A DNA stretch of 64,000 nucleotides from Hyphomicrobium sp. ghe19 (lineage in GTDB: Bacteria > Pseudomonadota > Alphaproteobacteria > Rhizobiales > Hyphomicrobiaceae), in NCBI RefSeq assembly GCF_902712875.1, contig NZ_LR743509.1, positions 3,238,001 to 3,302,000 of the forward strand. The letters are read 5' to 3'. Both the position numbers and the translations under genes were made by a program. The notes beneath the pieces are model-generated. The model did no database searches, had not been told where the DNA came from, and was given only the letters and a program-made list of their open reading frames with translations. Below are positions 1 through 9,872 of this stretch, one piece after another. Position 1 is the stretch's first letter. Each line of letters starts with the position of its first letter.

Positions 1-533
<533 letters not shown>

Positions 534-1280
534 TTATTCGGCCTCTGGCTCTGTCCGTCCTCGAAAGCCCGTTGCCAGCACGTAAAGCTCCGAGCTTTCG
601 GCACGGCTTGCCGGCGGCTTTACGTGGCGCACCGTCTTGAAGTCGCGCTTCAACGCATCGAGCAGGTCTCGCTCGGTGCCGCCTTGGAAGACTTTGCAAA
701 GGAACACGCCGCCGGGCTCCAGCACGTCGGCCGCGAAGGCGGCGGCGGCTTCAGCGAGACCCATGATGCGCATGTGATCGGTCTTGGCGTGGCCGACGGT
801 CGGCGCGGCCATGTCCGACAGGACGACATCGGCTTTGCCACCCCGCAGATGCGATTTCAGAAGGTCTTCGGCATTCGGATCGGTGAAGTCCATCTCGATG
901 ATCTCGACGCCGGTGATCGGCTCGAAATTCAGGTAGTCGATGGCGACCACCTGGCCTTTGCCCTCGGCCGCCTTGACGCGCTCGGCTGCTTCCTGCGACC
1001 AGCCGCCAGGAGCCGCCCCAAGGTCGATGATCCGCTGACCGGATTTCAGAAAATGGTATCGCGCATCGATCTCACGCAGCTTGAACGCCGCGCGGGACCG
1101 CAGCCCTTCCCGCTTCGACGCCGTCACGTAGGGATCGTTCAACTGGCGCTCGAGCCAGCGCGCAGACGAAACGGAGCGCTTGCGCGCCGTCTTGACGGTG
1201 GTGCGCATCTGGCGCTGACCGCCGCTCAGGCTGCTCGCGCGATTGCCGCTGCCGCCCTTTCTGTTGCCTTTGTCTGCCAC
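534..1280 (-). CDS. rlmE: 23S rRNA 2'-O-methyltransferase RlmE (FtsJ)
   Basis: Methylates the 2'-OH of U2552 (E. coli numbering) in the 23S rRNA A-loop during late 50S assembly, using S-adenosylmethionine. The 248-residue product has a basic N-terminal extension, then SAM motif [14 protein letters not shown] at residues 84-96. The K-D-K-E catalytic tetrad is readable as K67 (FKLREI), D156 (VLSDMAAP), K196 (LCKVFQG) and E231 (SSELYVLA), with D-K and K-E spacings of 40 and 35, matching my recollection of the E. coli enzyme. The gene starts 2 bp after the upstream Ppx/GppA stop, so the two are almost certainly co-transcribed. Nothing looks broken. Confidence 0.95.
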   Translation of the reverse strand: MADKGNRKGGSGNRASSLSGGQRQMRTTVKTARKRSVSSARWLERQLNDPYVTASKREGLRSRAAFKLREIDARYHFLKSGQRIIDLGAAPGGWSQEAAERVKAAEGKGQVVAIDYLNFEPITGVEIIEMDFTDPNAEDLLKSHLRGGKADVVLSDMAAPTVGHAKTDHMRIMGLAEAAAAFAADVLEPGGVFLCKVFQGGTERDLLDALKRDFKTVRHVKPPASRAESSELYVLATGFRGRTEPEAE

Positions 1281-1282
1281 GA

Positions 1283-2608
1283 TTATTTAACGCCGCTTGA
1301 CTGCTTCGAACGTCCACGCCGGCGACGTCCGGCACGCCAGACACCGTCTTCCATCATCAATCGCATCAAAATGCCTTCTCTAAGTCCGCGGTCGGCTACC
1401 CGCAGGCGCTCCGCGGGCCATTGCTTCAGTATCGCGTCGAGGATCGCGCATCCGGCAAGAACGAGATCGGCCCGTTCCCTTCCGATGCAAGGCTGCATTA
1501 CGCGCTCTTCGTAGGTTTGTCCGAGAAGCGTCGACGTTACATCGTCTATCTCGGGGACGTTCAACCAGATTCCATCGACGCGCTTGCGATCGTAGCGTTC
1601 GAGCCCAAGCTTCACGCCTGCGATCGTCGTAACCGTTCCCGACGTGCCGAGGAAGTGGATGGACTTGCCAGCCATCTGCTCAGAAAAACGATGCTTCGCT
1701 TCGAACGGCACGAGCAGCTCGGTCACGGCACGCGACATTGCCTTGAACGTTCCCGGGGTGACGTCGCGGCCGCCGTAGTGCTCCGCCAATGTCACGACGC
1801 CCACCGGAAGAGATTCCCACGCGACGATCGCATCGTTCACGTCGGAGCGTCCGGTTAGCACATCGCGGCGGGTGCCGAGCCGCGTCATATCAAGCCAAAT
1901 GATCTCCGACGAGCCGCCGCCGATGTCGAACACCAGAACGTAGTCCGCTGCGGCATCGATCAGTGTCGCGCAGCCCGCGACGGCCAAGTGCGCTTCGAGT
2001 TCCGGCGTCAGTATCTCGATGTCGAGATCGAAGATGTCTTTGACCTTATTGACGAAGGCGGGTCCGTTGTCGGCAACCCGGCAGGCCTGCGTCGCGACAA
2101 GGCGTGTCCGCGAAACATGATGACGTTGCAATTTGCCGGCACAGATCTTCAGCGCCTCCAGCGTGCGGTTCATCGCCAGCTCGGAAAGACGACCCGTCTG
2201 GCTGACGCCTTCGCCGAGACGAATAATGCGCGAGAAAGCGTCCACCACACGAAAGCCGCGCCGCGACGGGCGCGCGACAAGCAGGCGGCAATTATTGGTG
2301 CCGAGATCGAGCGCGCCGTAGATCTGTTCGCCGGGATGATCGGGTCCGACCCCGAACGCCCGCTCATCGAAGCTCTGGCGCTGCCACTCGTTCGGGCTGT
2401 CGCGCCATGGCGACGACGCCAACCGGTTCGACAACACGCCCCCCGGCCCCGCACGGTTTCTCTGGCGAAATTGGCGCTCGCCGCCGTTGATGACGCGCGT
2501 CACCGGCACTATCTTTTCGTGCCCTGGGGCAATGCCGACGTCGTCGTCAGAGCTGTCTGGGGGTCCTGCGCCGTCAGACCGGTCAGGACCTGAGTGTTCA
2601 GGCTTCAA
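1283..2608 (-). CDS. Ppx/GppA family exopolyphosphatase
   Basis: Member of the ASKHA-fold Ppx/GppA phosphatases, which hydrolyse inorganic polyphosphate and/or pppGpp in the cytosol. The 441-residue product carries phosphate-1 motif [16 protein letters not shown] (about residues 97-112) and phosphate-2 motif [13 protein letters not shown] (about 224-236). The first 95 residues are Pro/Gly/Arg-rich and outside the domain. The start used is a TTG with GGAG about 8 bases upstream; a later start is possible. It is first in an operon with rlmE. The rlmE coupling suggests a link between ribosome maturation and the stringent response, but Ppx and GppA activity cannot be told apart from sequence alone. 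Confidence 0.88.
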   Translation of the reverse strand: MKPEHSGPDRSDGAGPPDSSDDDVGIAPGHEKIVPVTRVINGGERQFRQRNRAGPGGVLSNRLASSPWRDSPNEWQRQSFDERAFGVGPDHPGEQIYGALDLGTNNCRLLVARPSRRGFRVVDAFSRIIRLGEGVSQTGRLSELAMNRTLEALKICAGKLQRHHVSRTRLVATQACRVADNGPAFVNKVKDIFDLDIEILTPELEAHLAVAGCATLIDAAADYVLVFDIGGGSSEIIWLDMTRLGTRRDVLTGRSDVNDAIVAWESLPVGVVTLAEHYGGRDVTPGTFKAMSRAVTELLVPFEAKHRFSEQMAGKSIHFLGTSGTVTTIAGVKLGLERYDRKRVDGIWLNVPEIDDVTSTLLGQTYEERVMQPCIGRERADLVLAGCAILDAILKQWPAERLRVADRGLREGILMRLMMEDGVWRAGRRRRGRSKQSSGVK

Positions 2609-2797
2609 CGTCGTTCTCCAGGACCTGGTATAGCATCGGCTTGCCGCGGTGCAGCCGAGCTCGTCAGGCCGTTTAATCTGGACCTCTGTTGAGGCGAGTG
2701 TAGCAGGTCGCGCCCCGCCGTAAAGCTCTGGCGGGGCATTGCTTAACGATGCGAAGCAAACGGAGCGTATGTTGGCTGAACCGGCCGCGTTTTATCG

Positions 2798-3592
2798 ATG
2801 CTGAGGCGAAAGAGATTTCTGCTCGCTCTATTCGCCGCGGCGGGACTTTTCCGAGTTGCTTCGCCGACCTTGGCGGACAGCCTCGGCAATGATGAAATCG
2901 CTTCTCGTCTGCGATCGGCGTATCCCGCATTCGTCTCGGGCGTCGAAGGAAATGAGGTCGTCTTCAAAGACGGCTCGAGACTTCCACTTTCTGACGGCCG
3001 GGACAAACCGTTCGACGCGTGGCTCGCCAATCCCGATATCCGAGGCATGTTCCGATTTATGTATCCGCGCGGCGCACCGGCTCTTCCTCCCGCCCGCGAC
3101 TTCGATCCCGGCCGCGCACGCAATGCGCAGTTCTTTTCGAAGATCTATGGCGACTGTCGAAAGCCGGAATTCCGTTCATCGCTGACGACGATCACGTGGC
3201 TCCCTTCGAAGGCCGCGCAACATATCCAGATTTCCCGGTTGAACGGCGTCGCGGAACATCTCAGCGCGGTCAGCCGCGAGCTTGATGCTCTTCCGGCGAA
3301 ATTCGATGTGTTTCTCGTTCCCGCCGCCGGAGGCTACGTGTGCCGGCCGATCGCGGGGACCGAACGGCGCTCGGGTCACGGCTATGGCATCGCGATCGAT
3401 ATAGCGACGAGACGCTCTCACTACTGGCGGTGGGCAAGTGGTGGTCCCGGCAGTAGCCGCTACCGGAACGACATTCCGATGGAGATCGTCGACATCTTCG
3501 AGAAGCACGGGTTCATCTGGGGCGGCCGGTGGTTCCATTACGATACGATGCACTTCGAATACCGGCCGGAGCTGCTGCCGCCACGAAAGTAG
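2798..3592 (+). CDS. M15 family zinc peptidase, secreted (peptidoglycan carboxypeptidase-like)
   Basis: Probable periplasmic D-Ala-D-Ala or endopeptidase-type peptidoglycan hydrolase of family M15. The 264-residue product begins with a Sec signal peptide (MLRRKRFLLALFAAAGLF, cleavage near TLA-DS at about 27). The C-terminal half has the M15 zinc-site pattern: H194 and D201 in RSGHGYGIAIDI, and H252 in WFHYDTMHFEYRPEL with the acidic D249/E254 nearby. It is divergent from the Ppx/GppA gene across about 190 bp, which must contain both promoters. The family is usually constitutive in wall remodelling; no specific regulation is visible. It is the last core protein gene before the tRNA and the island. 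Confidence 0.85.
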   Translation: MLRRKRFLLALFAAAGLFRVASPTLADSLGNDEIASRLRSAYPAFVSGVEGNEVVFKDGSRLPLSDGRDKPFDAWLANPDIRGMFRFMYPRGAPALPPARDFDPGRARNAQFFSKIYGDCRKPEFRSSLTTITWLPSKAAQHIQISRLNGVAEHLSAVSRELDALPAKFDVFLVPAAGGYVCRPIAGTERRSGHGYGIAIDIATRRSHYWRWASGGPGSSRYRNDIPMEIVDIFEKHGFIWGGRWFHYDTMHFEYRPELLPPRK

Positions 3593-3831
3593 CTCCGGCT
3601 GCACCTGCAGCACTCCGGCGAGGCGCGGTTTTCCACTGCTGAAAAGTTGGCGCTCAAACCGTCGCCGCCACCATCGCCCACCAAATTGCGGGCTTTGGCG
3701 CCGATCGATCGCTCTCGATCTTTAAAAGACGGCCCCGCGACCGGAAGACCATGGATGGCGAGCTTGCAGACATCGGAGGCTGCTGCTATGACCCGCGCTC
3801 CGGCGGCCAATGTGCCGTCCGATCCCGGCTT

Positions 3832-3905
3832 TGGGGGATCGTCTAATGGTAGGACTGCAGACTCTGACTCTGCCTGTCTAGGTTCGAATCCTAGTCCCCC
3901 AGCCA
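3832..3905 (+). tRNA. tRNA-Gln (anticodon CUG)
   Basis: Full cloverleaf: acceptor TGGGGGA pairs with TCCCCCA; anticodon stem GCAGA/TCTGC (3857-3861/3869-3873) holds loop CTCTGAC with anticodon CTG at 3864-3866; the T-arm contains GGTTCGAATCC. Discriminator G at 3902 and an encoded CCA at 3903-3905. It marks the boundary between conserved housekeeping DNA and the accessory island, whose recombinase gene ends about 210 bp away. The intervening 3906-4112 shows no gene. Confidence 0.95.
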
Positions 3906-4112
3906 GCTATTAAGTTATTGATATCGCTGCATATTATTCGATTTCCGCAGCTAGGATTTCGTCGCAAAATCCGCGCCTTGTCGACGGGCAATTTGGAGTC
4001 GTCTACGGTCGGCCGCGTCTCTGTGGACGTTACTAGGCTCCGAGCCCTATTTATCTCTGTCGGCCTTTTTCGGCCGGTCAGACTCGCATCGCTTTAGGGC
4101 GTTGCCAACGCG

Positions 4113-5810
4113 CTACCGCGCCTCGAACCCGAGAACTGCGCGCTGAAACTGCCAGTCATGTGGCAGGTCTTTGCAAAGAGAGAGAAGGCGGGCCGGCGTC
4201 AGCTCCGGTGGATATTGTCCCGATACGAGCGCGCGGACGATGTCCGGCGCGAGATAAGTGACGCGCATGTGCGCCGACAGATAGTCTCGTTTGATGCCGA
4301 GCCGCTGGGCCATCGCGTCGATGGTCGCGTCCCGCCCGGTCATGAGCGCGTCGCGGGTCGCGTGCGCGTCGCGCAATAATGCAACCATCTGCCCGTCGGG
4401 CTTCTTGGCAATGCCGCCGCCGACTACCAAGCGAATCCCCTTCCCTGCTCGGCGCAGCTTCGCCTCGATGCGCAGTTCAAATGTTTCAGGCCCTGTAATC
4501 GCTGGCGAACTGAAAGTGTCACCCAGAAAGACAGATGCGATCTCCCTTCTCTTCAGTGACGTGATGACCTCATCATCATGGATCTCGACAGTCTCGATGA
4601 CCGATCGCACAAGCTCTCGTACTTTGATCGACGGCACGCTCGTCCAGCCTTCTGCGAGTTGCATTGCCTTCGAAAGTACCGACCGAAGACTCGAGGCATC
4701 AAACTCGAAGCATGACAATGCGTCTCCAACATCCCGCTCCGAGGCAAAGAATGCGCGGAGCCGATCAAGGACCAGACCTTCAACATCGCCTGCGGGAAGG
4801 CGCCAGCCCTTTGCGTGATCCGAACGGGTGCCCGTGACCAACGACGTCGAGACATAGTAGCGATAGCGGCGGCCCTTCTTGACCGCATGCGTCGGCGTCA
4901 TGCGCTGCCCGTTGCCGTCCGCGATCAATCTCGCAAACAGGCTGGGCTCTTCGGCATTCGTGCCAAGCACCCGCGCGTGCCGATTGGCAGACAGCTTCTC
5001 TTGGACGAGTCGCCAGACTTGGGCATCGATGATCGGCTCGTGCTGGCCAGGATAGATGTTGCCCTGATGCGCGATCTCGCCGCGATAGAGGTGGTTTTGC
5101 AGAAGCGTATAGAGGGCACCGCGTGATAAGCGGTTCCCGCCCGACAGGACACCGCCGGCGCCATCGCGACGCTTGCTGACGACACTAAGCCGAGCAAGTT
5201 CGTGCCCGAGCGCCCTGACCGATCCGAGTTCCGCGTAGCGCCGGAAGATCATGCGCACGGTCTCAGCCTCGATCTCGTTCACGATCAGCTTGCGATCCTT
5301 GGCGTCATAGCCCAACGGGACGTTGCCGCCCATCCACATGCCCTTGGCCTTGGATGCCGCGATCTTGTCGCGAATGCGCTCGCCGGCAATCTCACGTTCG
5401 AACTGAGCGAACGACAGAAGCATATTGAGCGTGAGCCGGCCCATGGACGTCGTGGTGTTGAACTGCTGTGTTACCGAGACGAACGAGGCGCCGTGTGCGT
5501 CGAACACATCGACGATCTTCGCAAAGTCAGCGAGCGACCGAGTCAGCCGGTCGACCTTATAGACAACGACGATTTGAACCTTGGCGGCTTGAATGTCGGC
5601 CAGCAGCCGTTGAAGCGCCGGTCGCTCCATGGTGCCACCCGAAAGCCCTCCGTCGTCGTAGAGATCGGGAAGGCACGCCCACCCGGCGTGCTTTTGGCTT
5701 AGAACGAAGGCAGCGCAGGCCTCCCGCTGCGCGTCGAGCGAGTTGAACTCCTTTTCAAGCCCCTCGTCAGAGGATTTGCGCGTGTAGATCGCACAATTCA
5801 GGCGTTTCAT
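4113..5810 (-). CDS. Large serine recombinase (island integrase)
   Basis: Site-specific recombinase of the resolvase/invertase superfamily, large-serine type, likely to integrate or excise this island. The 565-residue product has the N-terminal catalytic block IYTRKSSDEGLE with the nucleophile at S13, KVDRLTRSLADF around residue 105, and FAQFEREIAGERIRDKI leading into the recombinase domain (about 155-270). A C-terminal extension with no cysteine zinc knuckle that I can see includes a short-loop segment with RRYRYYVSTSLVTG. It overlaps the DUF2924 gene by 4 bp (ATGA), so translation is coupled. DUF3489-DUF2924-recombinase trios recur in alphaproteobacterial islands (family knowledge). No truncation. 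Confidence 0.92.
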   Translation of the reverse strand: MKRLNCAIYTRKSSDEGLEKEFNSLDAQREACAAFVLSQKHAGWACLPDLYDDGGLSGGTMERPALQRLLADIQAAKVQIVVVYKVDRLTRSLADFAKIVDVFDAHGASFVSVTQQFNTTTSMGRLTLNMLLSFAQFEREIAGERIRDKIAASKAKGMWMGGNVPLGYDAKDRKLIVNEIEAETVRMIFRRYAELGSVRALGHELARLSVVSKRRDGAGGVLSGGNRLSRGALYTLLQNHLYRGEIAHQGNIYPGQHEPIIDAQVWRLVQEKLSANRHARVLGTNAEEPSLFARLIADGNGQRMTPTHAVKKGRRYRYYVSTSLVTGTRSDHAKGWRLPAGDVEGLVLDRLRAFFASERDVGDALSCFEFDASSLRSVLSKAMQLAEGWTSVPSIKVRELVRSVIETVEIHDDEVITSLKRREIASVFLGDTFSSPAITGPETFELRIEAKLRRAGKGIRLVVGGGIAKKPDGQMVALLRDAHATRDALMTGRDATIDAMAQRLGIKRDYLSAHMRVTYLAPDIVRALVSGQYPPELTPARLLSLCKDLPHDWQFQRAVLGFEAR

Positions 5811-6298
5811 TTGGGGCGCCTGTCCAGACCGAAGAAGCGCGGACCGGACCAGTGCGCGCCAGTGATTTCCCGCGCGACAACCGACAGTGACCTATAGTGC
5901 TTGCCACGCCACTCGGCGCCGTCGGCATGGACGAGAACAGTATGCGTCTCTCCCTTCCACTCGCGTACAAGCCGCGTGCCCGACTTTACGATCGCTGGGG
6001 CTGCTTTGCGGGTAACGCCCTGATGCGCCTCCGGCACCGCACCACTTAACCTGCGAAGAACAGATTTGGAGAGGCCGCCGAGCGCTCTCTCCTGGATTTT
6101 ATAGGTGATGCCGCGAAGCAGGAGACCGCGGGATAGGCTCTTCGGCGGCTGTATCCCATACAGCCGCCGCCATTCGCTACGCAGTTCGAAGTTGGTCAGG
6201 CGTTCGAGCTTCGTCAGCTCGGCCCCGATGTCGAGCGGTGTGCACCTCACGTCAGCGACCGCGTTTCGTTTCGATGCGATAGCGGCGAAACTCGCCAT
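5807..6298 (-). CDS. DUF2924 domain protein, recombinase partner
   Basis: Conserved protein of the DUF2924 family, 163 residues as drawn, with typical text FELRSEWRRLYG, LLLRGITYKIQERALGG and REWKGETHTVLV. The last part (WRGKHYRSLSVVAREITG) resembles a small DNA- or chromatin-binding module seen in such proteins. Function is unknown; the constant pairing with a downstream serine recombinase suggests a recombination directionality or accessory factor (inference). The drawn ATG overlaps the DUF3489 gene by 47 bp; a GTG at 6250, directly after that gene's stop, may be the true start. Confidence 0.85.
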   Translation of the reverse strand: MASFAAIASKRNAVADVRCTPLDIGAELTKLERLTNFELRSEWRRLYGIQPPKSLSRGLLLRGITYKIQERALGGLSKSVLRRLSGAVPEAHQGVTRKAAPAIVKSGTRLVREWKGETHTVLVHADGAEWRGKHYRSLSVVAREITGAHWSGPRFFGLDRRPK

Positions 6299-6617
6299 TG
6301 AGCTTCTTCGACGTCAGCGTGAAGCCGAGCTTCTTTTTGACGGTACCGGCAAGAAAGCCACGGACGCTATGTTGCTGCCAATCCGTTGCTGCCATCATTT
6401 CCGGAATCGTCGCGCCTTCGCGTCGGCTCAACAGCGTCAGAACGCGATCATGCTTTGTCACACGCACCGACTGCAGCGGGTCGTCCGCCGCTGTCGAGGG
6501 TGTGGTGGGTTGCGTTGACGACGATTTCTTTTGTGGCTTTGACTTGCTGATTTGAGACGACGGTGAGGGCGTGGCTCGTTTGGTATTGGCCGAGGCGCGC
6601 GTTTCAATAGCAGTCAT
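6252..6617 (-). CDS. DUF3489 domain protein
   Basis: A 121-residue protein with a low-complexity Ser/Thr/Lys/Pro-rich first 50 residues and a compact C-terminal winged-helix-like DUF3489 domain: VLTLLSRREGATIPEMM, then TDWQQHSVRGFLAGTVKKK and a terminal RRYRIETKRGR. The pattern suggests DNA binding. It is first in the three-gene recombination operon with the DUF2924 gene and the serine recombinase. It may repress or pace that operon (inference). No partner operator could be recognised upstream. Confidence 0.85.
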   Translation of the reverse strand: MTAIETRASANTKRATPSPSSQISKSKPQKKSSSTQPTTPSTAADDPLQSVRVTKHDRVLTLLSRREGATIPEMMAATDWQQHSVRGFLAGTVKKKLGFTLTSKKLNGEFRRYRIETKRGR

Positions 6618-7098
6618 GTTGGACTCCGAAGGTTACTGAGGCTCCCCAATGGCGCTCCCACCACCCAAAGCCCCGCAAATCGCGAGGTTGGCCCAACAGC
6701 CAGTCGCCAATTTCAACCGGCGTCTATGACCCCACCAATGCGTCCTTTGCGACGGAAGTCCAGGCTCGTTTTTCGCCATGTCCTCCGATGTCGAGATGTC
6801 GCTTAAATTGCTGTGTCAAAGTCACCGTAGCCGCGTCGAACCGGCGGCCCCGCGCTCGCAGCTTCAAACTTTCGATGACGTTCACGGTATTTTGCAGATG
6901 GTTCCTCACTCCTAAGAACTGCCGTTCTTCCGATAACAGCTGCCGGGCGTCGGTGTGTTTTGGGACGAGGGGCCTTGATAGTCGATCCAGGGCTTCTTTC
7001 CCGCTGGCAGACCGATTGAGGTAAAAAAGCCGTTCGCAATGAGACAATGGTTGCGCGGGGAGCGAGTGATCTCGGAGCGAGCAACGATGTGGCTCAAC
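6618..7098. other. 481-bp gap with a doubtful 107-codon frame
   Basis: Between the recombination operon and the reverse transcriptase. A minus-strand frame at 6724-7047 opens only with TTG, has no clear ribosome binding site and no family I recognise, although its residues (LLSEERQFLGVRNHLQNTV and similar) look protein-like. It could be an eroded third retron gene or a remnant integrase piece. I do not call it a gene. Confidence 0.3.
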
Positions 7099-8250
7099 TC
7101 AAGGCCAATGAACACGATTGAAGAGCTCGGTTTGCTTGCGCGCGTATTCTGGATCCACGCCGTGCGCGAAGGCCAGCAATCCCTTAATATGATTGCGCAA
7201 TCCGTATATAGTCGCATTCCCCTGGGCTTTGGCGTGCTTGGCCGGACCAAACTTCGGGTGCATTAGGTAGTGGAGGTGTTGGCGAATGCGCGCCTTAAAT
7301 TCTCTCTGGAGCCGGGGCCGATCGCCGTCAACAAGCAATCCGAGCACAATCTTTCGGGCCCGAGGCGGGACGATCTGGGTTTTCGCGAGGTTCGGTGCGA
7401 AACCGTGGGCGCCAAGCACGCGATAGATTTTGCGGATCACTTTTACCGCTGCGGCGCGCGAGAAGTCGTCCGTTGTTTTCGATAACGTCAGGTCGTCGGC
7501 ATAGCGCGTATAAGTGAGGCCCGCGGATGCCGCAATCGTTCGAATGTCTTCATCAAGCTCGCGTACGACCAGGTTCGAAAGCCGCGGACTCGTCGGCGCT
7601 CCCTGCGGCACATGACCGACTTGGCCGTTGATATAAGCTGAAATCTCGTATCGCCGATCGAAGCCTAGCGACCATCTCTTCAACGGCGGAGCGCGCCTTC
7701 GAAGACGCGTGCACAAGCGGGCTAATTCGAAGGCGACGAGGGGCTGGTAGCCTATTTCGTGAAAAACGTGATAGACTTGTCGCTCGCTGATGCTCTCGAA
7801 AAACGCCCGGATGTCGATCTTGATCATCCACCGGGCGCCGCAATGTATCGACGCGGCTGCATAGACCGAAGAGCGCTTGGTGAAAGCGACACTTGCTTCG
7901 TCCGGCTCCGCCGCGCAGAGAACATGACGGTCGATCCATTGCTGGACTTTTTTGAGCCGCGCCTCGGGAACTGTAATAATGCGATAGCGCAGCCGCTGAT
8001 TGCGAACGGGGCGTTTGCGTATCCTGAAAAGCCGGTAATCGCGTGTCGCGTTGCGCTCGACGATTTCTCTCAGATAAGCGTACGGCACGCCCGCGCGAAC
8101 CGAAAGATGCCGCAAAGATAGGATCTCCGGCACATTTCTTGAGCGGCGTCGAAGCGCCTCTATCGTCGCAATCGCGTTATCCGAGATCTCCGCTGGTGTC
8201 GCCGCTTTGTCAGCGGCTCGATGATACTGCTGAGGCCGCCAAATGGTCAT
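7099..8250 (-). CDS. Retron-type reverse transcriptase
   Basis: RNA-dependent DNA polymerase that, in retrons, makes a branched msDNA from an adjacent non-coding RNA. The 383-residue product has palm motif A MIKIDIRAFFESI (D146), the GAPTSPRLSN block at 217-226, and catalytic YADD at 250-253. Retron hallmarks are present in altered form: AASIH at 132-136 where NAxxH is usual, and IVLGLLVDG at 301-309 where VTG is usual. No maturase or endonuclease domain, so not a group II intron. Preceded by a structured 170-bp gap and a PRTase-like effector gene, the expected retron layout. The ribosome binding site is weak; start chosen at the first ATG after the gap. Confidence 0.85.
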   Translation of the reverse strand: MTIWRPQQYHRAADKAATPAEISDNAIATIEALRRRSRNVPEILSLRHLSVRAGVPYAYLREIVERNATRDYRLFRIRKRPVRNQRLRYRIITVPEARLKKVQQWIDRHVLCAAEPDEASVAFTKRSSVYAAASIHCGARWMIKIDIRAFFESISERQVYHVFHEIGYQPLVAFELARLCTRLRRRAPPLKRWSLGFDRRYEISAYINGQVGHVPQGAPTSPRLSNLVVRELDEDIRTIAASAGLTYTRYADDLTLSKTTDDFSRAAAVKVIRKIYRVLGAHGFAPNLAKTQIVPPRARKIVLGLLVDGDRPRLQREFKARIRQHLHYLMHPKFGPAKHAKAQGNATIYGLRNHIKGLLAFAHGVDPEYARKQTELFNRVHWP

Positions 8251-8420
8251 TTACTTTGACACCCGTAGGGTGAGGATCGTCGAGTTCGCGCGGGAAGACA
8301 CCGATCCGAGAGCGAGCTCGACGATGATCAGCTGCCGAAGCGAGCTTTTCCGTAGGGTCGCAGAATCTGCGCCCCGCCTCCGGCCTTGCGGCCGGCGGTG
8401 CCAGGGCTCTCGCCCCAGCA
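8251..8420 (-). ncRNA. Candidate retron msr-msd RNA
   Basis: Non-coding gap between effector stop and reverse transcriptase start, transcribed leftward. Readable folds in order: GGGGC/GCCCT around GAGA, CCGGCC/GGCCGG around GCAA, then a long hairpin whose 13-bp arms (8313-8325 and 8276-8288) match except for one G-T position, enclosing 24 bases, and finally CACCC/GGGTG just before the RT gene. The long hairpin fits an msd stem and the short ones fit msr. The sequence ACCCTACGG occurs twice. I could not find a convincing outer a1/a2 pair or name the branching guanosine, so exact RNA ends are unknown. Confidence 0.55.
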
Positions 8421-9659
8421 TCATCTAAATAGACTCTTCGGCGGTCTCAGCATCGAAGGGAAATAGAATGAGTCGTTATCCGCCGAAATGACTATCTCTT
8501 TCGGCTTTGACTTTCTCAGATACTTAAATTCCGCGTAAGCCTCTTCAGTCGGACGCAGCTTATCCGTCAGCAGACCAGCACGTTTTGCCCTCCTAATCGC
8601 AAGCCTGACCTCCGCCATCGTGAGCCCCGTCCGTGCCGATGCACTTGCTTCATTTCGGGGGCGGCGCTTCAAGGCTGCCAACACGAGTACCGTTTGCCGG
8701 GCCACCGGGCTTAACTTTCTCAAACCGCTGACCGACTTCAATTGCTCCTCTCTTAGAAGAGAAAGTCGAGCGTCTTCGAGCCCTTCATTCTCTTTTTCCG
8801 CTTCCGGACCGACCTCGATCGTGCGGGCTTTGAAAAGCGATTTCCAACGCCTCGTCTCCCGAAAGAGAAGCAGGGGTACGTTGTTCGGTGTCCCGTGGGC
8901 AAAGGCGATCAGCGCTCCCGTGTCGCCGTAGCCGAGAGATGTCATCCGATCCGTCGGTGGAGAGGGGCAATAGTCCTCGCATAGACCGATCAATTGGTCA
9001 CGCGACGGGTTTGGAAGAAGCCCAATCGTCGGACATCCCATCACGATTGTCACCTTTGGCTTCGATGGATGCTTTCGAACCGCTTCAATCCCTGCGTCAG
9101 TGCCGGAATAAGCAACCACCTCGAACGAAAAAATCCCGTAGGATGCCCAACTCGTAATTGTCGGCACCTTCCAGGCGGAATCGAGAAAGCGCGTCACCTG
9201 ATCGCCAGAGCCGATAAAATCCGTGACCAGGACGAAAGTCCGCGGCCGACGCTGCCGAAGATCCTGCATACTCGGGTGCACACGGAATTTATCTCGGTTC
9301 TGACGCTGAAGCATCGAAACAAACTGCGCGATGATCCCTTCGCTGCCGATATCCGGCTCGTCGTTACGTTCGGGATCAGCAGGGCGTAGAGCCACTCCTT
9401 CGGCGCGACGTACGCGCCCTGGCGACCATTTATATAGTGGGAATGGCACACCGTGGCGGCCAGGAACTCTGCGTTCCACATAGAGCGCAAGCGGCCCGTC
9501 GGTCTTTGCGGCCATGTCTCTTATGAGCGCGAGAATCCCGCTGCGAAATTCATCCGCGCTTATATAGTGGATGCAGTCGACGAGTTTGCGTGCCGTTGCG
9601 CGATCCGCTTCGGAAAACTGTTGCAGCCAAGCGACGACTTCAGTGCTTCGAGTTCGCAT
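8421..9659 (-). CDS. PRTase-like plus winged-helix retron effector
   Basis: Probable toxic effector of the retron. The 412-residue product combines a phosphoribosyltransferase-like domain with a C-terminal winged helix. The PRPP-loop-like segment VLVTDFIGSGDQ is at 143-154 and the subfamily hallmark HGTPNNVPLLLF at 255-266, both typical of PRTase-CE proteins. Residues 316-385 (LSPVARQTVLVLAAL through KRAGLLTDKLRPTEEAY) form the helix-turn-helix. Published retron classifications contain a group with PRTase and winged-helix components (type III, from memory); here they are fused. Start supported by AGAAGGG just upstream. A CBASS-type role is less likely because no cyclase is present. Confidence 0.72.
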   Translation of the reverse strand: MRTRSTEVVAWLQQFSEADRATARKLVDCIHYISADEFRSGILALIRDMAAKTDGPLALYVERRVPGRHGVPFPLYKWSPGRVRRAEGVALRPADPERNDEPDIGSEGIIAQFVSMLQRQNRDKFRVHPSMQDLRQRRPRTFVLVTDFIGSGDQVTRFLDSAWKVPTITSWASYGIFSFEVVAYSGTDAGIEAVRKHPSKPKVTIVMGCPTIGLLPNPSRDQLIGLCEDYCPSPPTDRMTSLGYGDTGALIAFAHGTPNNVPLLLFRETRRWKSLFKARTIEVGPEAEKENEGLEDARLSLLREEQLKSVSGLRKLSPVARQTVLVLAALKRRPRNEASASARTGLTMAEVRLAIRRAKRAGLLTDKLRPTEEAYAEFKYLRKSKPKEIVISADNDSFYFPSMLRPPKSLFR

Positions 9660-9872
9660 CGAACCCTTCTCTAATCCTGCGCGACGACCGCTTCCTGCCT
9701 ATCCCTATCGACCTGCCCGATTCGCGTCGAGATGAGCAGCTCCCTTTGAAGCAACGAAAAAGTAGGACCGCTCCGAGGTCCCCGCTTCGCCTATGGACCA
9801 GCATTGCTTTCGCACGGCACTGCGAGTGCGTGCCGAGCGCAATCTTTGCGCGCATCATCAGTCCTCGTCCGC

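Noticed and set aside
624..1514. 296-codon plus-strand frame opposite rlmE
   Set aside because: Antisense shadow of rlmE and the Ppx/GppA gene in a GC-rich genome; no family text or ribosome site.
6724..7047. 107-codon minus-strand frame after the RT gene
   Set aside because: Only a TTG start, no ribosome site and no recognised family; kept as a doubtful note in the gap entry.
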